Below are positions 59,693-64,000 of a stretch of 64,000 nt of DNA, piece by piece. The number at the start of each line of letters is the position of its first letter. The stretch's first letter is position 1. Origin of the DNA: Gemmatimonadota bacterium (GTDB lineage Bacteria > Gemmatimonadota > Gemmatimonadetes > Longimicrobiales > Gaopeijiaceae); NCBI GenBank assembly GCA_028874905.1, contig JAPPGZ010000003.1, forward strand, positions 1 through 64,000, in the 5' to 3' direction. The translations under genes were made by a program, and so were the position numbers. Under the pieces are notes generated by a model that made no database searches, was not told the DNA's origin, and saw only the letters and a program-made list of their open reading frames with translations.

Positions 59693-59710
59693 GCGTCATT
59701 TGAACAATAG
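59667..59710. promoter_or_regulatory. Inverted-repeat operator at the start of the Xre/RES operon
   Basis: CTATTGTTCA at 59667-59676 is matched by its exact reverse complement TGAACAATAG at 59701-59710. Between them lies a smaller dyad, GTTCA-TT-TGAAC at 59672-59683, and a half site CATTTGAAC recurs at 59697-59705. The site overlaps both candidate antitoxin start codons. Xre-type antitoxins bind such dyads, so autoregulation of the toxin-antitoxin operon is likely. Confidence 0.55.
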
Positions 59711-59741
59711 CTGCGTGTTGGAGCAGCAGCAAGGCGGGTCG

Positions 59742-60536
59742 CTACCCACGCCAGCCCTCGATAATATCCGCCAACGCCTCCAGCCCGTCCGTGAGCGCGG
59801 CCGGGCCCGGCTGCAGGATCAGTGCGGACTTGATCTCATGGATGTGCCCGCCCGCCACGGCCGGAATGGCATCCCACCCCTCCCGCGCCACCACCCTTTC
59901 GGGCCGGAACTTGCGCCCGCACCACGAGCCGATGATCACGTCGGGCTTTCGGCGCACGACCTCACCCGGGTCCGCGATGATCCGGTCCTTCGCCAGACCG
60001 CACTCGCGGAACTCTGGAAAGCAGTCTTCGCCGCCCGCCAGCTCGATCAGCTCCGAAACCCAGCGGATCCCCGAAATCAGCGGGTCGTACCACTCCTCGA
60101 AGTACACGCGGGGCCGCCGTGGCGCGGCCGTGGTACGCCTGGCCGCACGCTCGGCCACCCGGTCCAGGCCCGCCCGCAGCTCGCCCACCAGCCGCTCGCC
60201 CTTCTCCGGACAACCCACCAGTCCCGCGATCGCCCGGACCGTCCGCAGGATCTCCGCTACGGACCGGTGGTTGAAGATGTGGACTTCGACGCCGCTCCGG
60301 ATCAGTTCGGCCGCGATGTCCGCCTGAATGTCCGAGAAGCCGAAGACCAGATCCGGCTTCAGCGCGAGGATCCGGTCGATCTTCGCCGAGGTGAACGCCG
60401 ATACCTTCGGCTTCTCCTTGCGCGCGCGGGCCGGTCGCACGGTGAACCCGGAGATGCCCACGATGCGCCGGTCCTCTCCCAGCCGGTAGAGGATCTCGGT
60501 GGGTTCCTCGGTCAGGCAGACGATGCGTTCGTACAT
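59742..60536 (-). CDS. Cobalamin-binding-like (BtuF/helical-backbone) protein without a leader
   Basis: A 264-residue protein of the BtuF/FhuD substrate-binding superfamily. Its sequence opens YERIVCLTEEPTEILYRLGE, and it has LKPDLVFGFSDIQADIAAEL, HIFNHRSVAEILRTV, and FEEWYDPLISGIRWVSELIEL, then PDVIIGSWCGRK. These parts are the two lobes joined by a helix that bind corrinoids or haem. The N-terminus has no signal peptide, so the product should be cytoplasmic, unlike typical BtuF. No BtuCD transporter gene lies nearby. The ATG at 60536 is the only good start. Its ligand is unknown. Confidence 0.83.
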   Translation of the reverse strand: MYERIVCLTEEPTEILYRLGEDRRIVGISGFTVRPARARKEKPKVSAFTSAKIDRILALKPDLVFGFSDIQADIAAELIRSGVEVHIFNHRSVAEILRTVRAIAGLVGCPEKGERLVGELRAGLDRVAERAARRTTAAPRRPRVYFEEWYDPLISGIRWVSELIELAGGEDCFPEFRECGLAKDRIIADPGEVVRRKPDVIIGSWCGRKFRPERVVAREGWDAIPAVAGGHIHEIKSALILQPGPAALTDGLEALADIIEGWRG

Positions 60537-60651
60537 GCCCGAAAGTTAGCCGCCTCGCCGCCCCGCGGTGCGGGTTTGCGCCCTGGCGCCCCCGCAGTGA
60601 TGCTTGGACGCACGCACACGATGCATCACGACGCACTTCCCGGGAGTTCCC

Positions 60652-63525
60652 ATGCACGCTCGCCTCCACGCTGCGGCCCTGCTCGCAGCCGCCATCCTGC
60701 TCTCGATTCCCGCCCCCGCCTTCCCTCAGGACCTCCCCACGGTCACACCCGACGACTACGGGCGCTGGGAGCGCCTCGGCGCAAACGCCCTCTCCCCCTA
60801 CGGCGACTGGATCGCGTACGTGGTCACGCGCGTGGACGAGACCTCGGAACTTCGCGTCCGCAAACTGGCCGACGACTCCACCCGCGTCTTCCCGTGGGGC
60901 AGCGCCCCCACCTTTTCGGCCGACGGCCACTGGTTGGCCTGGACGGTCGGCCTGCCGCCGGAGGAACGGGAAGAGCTCCAGGAACAGGACGAACCCGTGC
61001 GCGACAAGGCGTCGTTGATGGACCTGCAAACCGGCGAGATCCAGGAATTCGAGGCCGTCTCGGAACGGCGATTCGACGCGTCGGGCCAGCTCATCGCGCT
61101 CCGCGGCTACGCGCCCGAAGAGCCGGCCGGCAAGGGCGCGGACGTGCGAATCGTCACGCTGGCGACCGGTGCCGAAACCACCTTCGGGAACGTGGGCGAG
61201 ATGGCCTGGAGCCCCGCCGAATCCCTGCTGGCGCTCGCGATCGCCACCGGCACCGACGTGGGCAACGGCGTCCAGGTCTACGATCCCGGGACCGGCACCC
61301 TGCGCTCTACCGACGCTTCCGGGTCGGCCTACCGCAGCCTCCGCTGGCGCGATGATTCCCACGATCTCGCCGCGCTCCGCTCCCGTGACGCCGCTTCGGC
61401 CGACGGGACCGCCTGGGACGTGCTCGCCTGGCGTGACCTGGACCGCGGCATCCAGATGACGGTCCTCGGCGCGAACACCGCGGGCGTTCCGGACACGCTC
61501 GAGGTCGTGCGCCACCGCGCGCCATCCTGGTCACGCGACGGCCGCATGATATCGGTGGGGCTGAGGCCCATGGAGGAAGAGAAGGAAGAAGAGGGCGGCG
61601 ACTCCGGCGATGGCGAGGTGGGCCGGCCCGAAGAGGCCCCGCCACAGGACCCGGCGGAGGAGGAAGAGGGCTCCGCCGAAGAGGAGCCCGACCTTCCCGA
61701 CCTGCAGATCTGGCACACGAAGGACGTTCGGCTATTCCCGGAACAGAAGGTCAACGAGGGCCGCGACGGCAACCGCACGCTGCTGGCCGCGTGGCACATC
61801 GAGGACGACCGGGTGGTGGTGCTCGGCTCGGGCCTCATGGGCAGCGCGCAGTTGCTGCACGGCTGGGAGACCGCGCTCGAGGACATCGACGAACCGTACC
61901 CGTGGGGCGCGATGTTCGGCCGCCCCTACCACGACGTCTGGGCGATCGATGTGGCCACCGGCGAGCGGCGGCAGCTGCTCAACCGGGTCCGCTACGAGTG
62001 GCCCAGCGCGGGGGGCGAGTGGCTGCTCTCGTGGGACGGTTCAGCCTATCACACGCTCAACATCCGGACAGGCGCCAGGCATGACGTAACGTCAGGGTTA
62101 GCGGAAAACTTTTCCAACACCGACTACGACACGCCCACCGACGTGATACCGCCGCACGGGTTCGGTCCGGGCCCTTGGCTGGAAGACGACGACGCGGTCC
62201 TGCTCTACGGCAAGCACGACATCTGGCGGGTTGCGCCCGACGGCTCGGGCGGCGAGCGGCTGACCCGGGGTGCCGAGACCGGGATCGCGCACCGCGTGGC
62301 ACGAGTCGCCGACGATGACGACGAGCCCGGCCTCGATCCCGATTCTCGCCCGTACCTGTCCTTGTACAACGAGAAGACCGAACAGCGCGGCTATGCGCGC
62401 CTCGCGGACGGCTGGGCGGACGCAAGCGGCCGCGCGACCGCGCGCGGCGGAGCGGGCACTTCCGACTCGGGTGCCGCCGAGACCCTGATCCTGGACGACG
62501 CGTTCCTGTCGGGCCTCGTCCGAGCGGACAGCACCGCCGCGATGATGTACACATCCCAGTCCTTCGGCGACCCGCCCGACCTCTTCGTGGCAGGCCCCGA
62601 CCTCGCGGATCCCACCCGGACGACGGCCATCAACCCGTTCATCGACGAGGTGGCGTGGGGCCGGGCGGAACTGGTCGACTTCGTAAGCGAATCGGGCCGC
62701 GACCTCCAGTTCGTACTCCTTCGTCCCGCGAACCACGAGGAGGGACGCGCGGTCCCCACGATCGTGTACACCTACGAGATGCTCTCCCCCCAAATGCACT
62801 TCTTTCGCGTCCCCAGCGAGCGCGACTACTACAACTACACGGCCTGGACGCAGCACGGGTACGCGGTGTTGCTGCCCGACATCGTGTACCGCGCACGGGA
62901 CCCGGGAGTGAGCGCGCTGGAATCGGTGCGCGCGGCCGTGGCGAAGGCCGTCGAGATGGGCGTGACGGACCCGGATGCGGTCGGGCTGATCGGGCACTCG
63001 TGGGGCGGCTACCAGGCGACCTTCCTGCCCACGCGGACGGACATCTTCGCGGCGTCGGTGGCGGGGGCGCCGCTCACGGATTTCGTCAGCTTCATGGGCC
63101 AGCTGCACTGGAACCCGGGGATCGCGGAGGTCAGCCACTGGGAGACCGGCCAGGCGCGGATGGAAGTGCCGTTCTGGGAGGATCCGGAGGCGCACCGGCG
63201 CAATTCGCCGATCCACGAGGTGCACAACATGGAGACGCCGCTGCTGATGGCCTTCGGCGACGACGACGGAGTCGTGGACTGGGATCAGGGGACCGAGTTC
63301 TTCAACTTCGCCCGCCGGGCCGAGAGGCAGATGGTGCTGCTGGTGTACGAGGGTGAAGATCACGGATTCCGGCAGGAGGCCAACCAGAAGGACTACCATC
63401 GCCGCATCCTGGAGTGGTTCGGGCACTACCTGAAGGGCGAGCCGGCTCCGGCCTGGATCACGGACGGGGTCGCGCTGGCGGCGCTGGAGGAGGAGAAGAA
63501 GCGGGTGGCCGCCGGGAAGCGGTAG
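60652..63525 (+). CDS. Secreted S9 family (prolyl oligopeptidase-type) peptidase
   Basis: A 957-residue exported serine peptidase. The leader ends near PAFPQ, the N-terminal part is a beta-propeller, and the C-terminal part is the alpha/beta-hydrolase domain. The triad is Ser783 (GHSWGGYQ), Asp872 or near it (FGDDDGVVDW) and His904 (YEGEDHGF). Such enzymes cut short peptides in the periplasm. An insertion of about 45 residues very rich in glutamate and proline lies at about residues 305-350 in the propeller. The ATG at 60652 opens the signal peptide. The gene is divergent from the BtuF-like gene. Confidence 0.95.
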   Translation: MHARLHAAALLAAAILLSIPAPAFPQDLPTVTPDDYGRWERLGANALSPYGDWIAYVVTRVDETSELRVRKLADDSTRVFPWGSAPTFSADGHWLAWTVGLPPEEREELQEQDEPVRDKASLMDLQTGEIQEFEAVSERRFDASGQLIALRGYAPEEPAGKGADVRIVTLATGAETTFGNVGEMAWSPAESLLALAIATGTDVGNGVQVYDPGTGTLRSTDASGSAYRSLRWRDDSHDLAALRSRDAASADGTAWDVLAWRDLDRGIQMTVLGANTAGVPDTLEVVRHRAPSWSRDGRMISVGLRPMEEEKEEEGGDSGDGEVGRPEEAPPQDPAEEEEGSAEEEPDLPDLQIWHTKDVRLFPEQKVNEGRDGNRTLLAAWHIEDDRVVVLGSGLMGSAQLLHGWETALEDIDEPYPWGAMFGRPYHDVWAIDVATGERRQLLNRVRYEWPSAGGEWLLSWDGSAYHTLNIRTGARHDVTSGLAENFSNTDYDTPTDVIPPHGFGPGPWLEDDDAVLLYGKHDIWRVAPDGSGGERLTRGAETGIAHRVARVADDDDEPGLDPDSRPYLSLYNEKTEQRGYARLADGWADASGRATARGGAGTSDSGAAETLILDDAFLSGLVRADSTAAMMYTSQSFGDPPDLFVAGPDLADPTRTTAINPFIDEVAWGRAELVDFVSESGRDLQFVLLRPANHEEGRAVPTIVYTYEMLSPQMHFFRVPSERDYYNYTAWTQHGYAVLLPDIVYRARDPGVSALESVRAAVAKAVEMGVTDPDAVGLIGHSWGGYQATFLPTRTDIFAASVAGAPLTDFVSFMGQLHWNPGIAEVSHWETGQARMEVPFWEDPEAHRRNSPIHEVHNMETPLLMAFGDDDGVVDWDQGTEFFNFARRAERQMVLLVYEGEDHGFRQEANQKDYHRRILEWFGHYLKGEPAPAWITDGVALAALEEEKKRVAAGKR

Positions 63526-63540
63526 CCGGGGCCCGCTGTC

Positions 63541-63999
63541 CTAGGACACAGCGTTCCTCCTGTGCCCGGGCATCGAGGCAACGACCACCTGACCTGCTTG
63601 CTCGTCCCAGAAGTAGTAGATGCGGAGACACCGACGCGGGTCACGCGTGTTGGCGCCCCGCTTGATATGCCAGTTCACGGTGTGGCGTCGACCGTCCCGG
63701 AAGTGCTCGAAGCTGTCGCTTCCACACGGCACGTTGAAGGCGCCGTCGATGCCGGCGATCCGTCCGCGCAGGCTGGAGTTGCCACCGTCGAGCCGGCCGT
63801 TCCGGTACTCTTTCGCGAGCCAGTTGAGGCAGCGGGCCGCCAGGGCCACATCCGCGAAGCGGGCGCCATCGAGCTCGCGCCGCGCCGCACCCGTCAGAAT
63901 GAGGCGGCCGCGGAGGCTCTCATCGCACCAGGCGGCGAATTCCGTCCAGGTTGTCGGGAAGGGAATCCTGGTGTCCGGGTCTCCCCCCAGGACCCTGAC
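63541..63999 (-). CDS. Uncharacterised protein, 5' partial at the right edge
   Basis: The gene enters from the right edge and about 152 codons are visible. The visible sequence includes TEFAAWCDESLRGRLILTGAARREL, LNWLAKEYRNGRLDGGNS, the region HFRDGRRHTVNWHIKRG, and a C-terminal RRCLRIYYFWDEQAGQVVVASMPGH (given here only in part as CLRIYYFWDEQAGQVVVA). The ending is of a type found in many short bacterial proteins that I cannot tie to a named family. Its true start and function are outside the window. It is convergent with the S9 peptidase gene, with about 15 bases between stops. Confidence 0.6.
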   Translation of the reverse strand, partial: VRVLGGDPDTRIPFPTTWTEFAAWCDESLRGRLILTGAARRELDGARFADVALAARCLNWLAKEYRNGRLDGGNSSLRGRIAGIDGAFNVPCGSDSFEHFRDGRRHTVNWHIKRGANTRDPRRCLRIYYFWDEQAGQVVVASMPGHRRNAVS

Positions 64000-64000
64000 C

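Overview
The window is a high-GC, densely coding bacterial chromosome segment with 51 intact, partial or small CDS and three broken genes. It contains no rRNA, no tRNA that I can see, no CRISPR array and no insertion sequence. The best guess at the organism is a Gemmatimonadota-like heterotroph. The reasons are a SusC/SusD outer-membrane pair in a GC-rich genome whose SusC carries the VVTGTAG...RRAVGTA motif after its N-terminal carboxypeptidase-regulatory-like domain, plus many secreted metallo- and serine peptidases, LVIVD/choice-of-anchor-B proteins and amidohydrolases. This assignment is inference from gene content; no phylogenetic marker is present.

Layout. 1-6100: the end of a flavin-reductase gene, then a minus-strand run of a broken catalase-peroxidase (katG), an SDR dehydrogenase and a complete TRAP transporter (DctP-DctQ-DctM). 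6204-7817: a secreted M28 aminopeptidase, divergent from katG across an 11-bp tandem repeat. 7824-17335: a minus-strand run with a second TRAP transporter, enoyl-CoA hydratase, CaiB/BaiF CoA-transferase, CocE/NonD hydrolase, MscS channel, TolC-like protein and a small membrane protein. 17704-21994: SusC and SusD. 22137-33330: a plus-strand run with a YdiJ-like FAD/Fe-S dehydrogenase, a beta-propeller protein, an amidohydrolase lipoprotein, a double VOC protein, an LVIVD remnant and an intact LVIVD protein, an Ldh2-type dehydrogenase and an aspartoacylase-like hydrolase. 33344-41176: a minus-strand run with a phenylacetate-CoA-ligase-like enzyme, a D-hydroxyacid dehydrogenase broken by an in-frame TAA, a DUF819 carrier, an SDR, a short aminotransferase-like protein without the catalytic lysine, a normal aminotransferase and a hydantoinase. 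41249-43000: a small Tat-leader protein and an amidase. 43046-58609: thirteen minus-strand genes, nearly all overlapping or a few bases apart, that include all parts of a dipeptide-type ABC importer, thiI, threonine dehydratase, an aminotransferase, an amidohydrolase and several oxidoreductases. 58748-59710: an Xre/RES toxin-antitoxin pair with a dyad operator. 59742-64000: a cobalamin-binding-like protein without a leader, an S9 peptidase and a partial unknown gene.

How it fits together. The theme is uptake and breakdown of organic nitrogen and organic acids. TRAP and ABC importers and a SusCD pair bring in acids and peptides; peptidases, amidases, a hydantoinase and amidohydrolases hydrolyse them; aminotransferases, a threonine dehydratase and 2-hydroxyacid or 2-oxoacid dehydrogenases process the products. 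Substrates cannot be named from sequence alone. The most notable observations are the internally deleted katG, the aminotransferase-like protein translated just ahead of a catalytic aminotransferase, the ochre-interrupted dehydrogenase, the signal-peptide/C-tail relic of an LVIVD protein, the 15.5-kb coupled operon, and the Tat-leader mini-protein next to a leaderless amidase.
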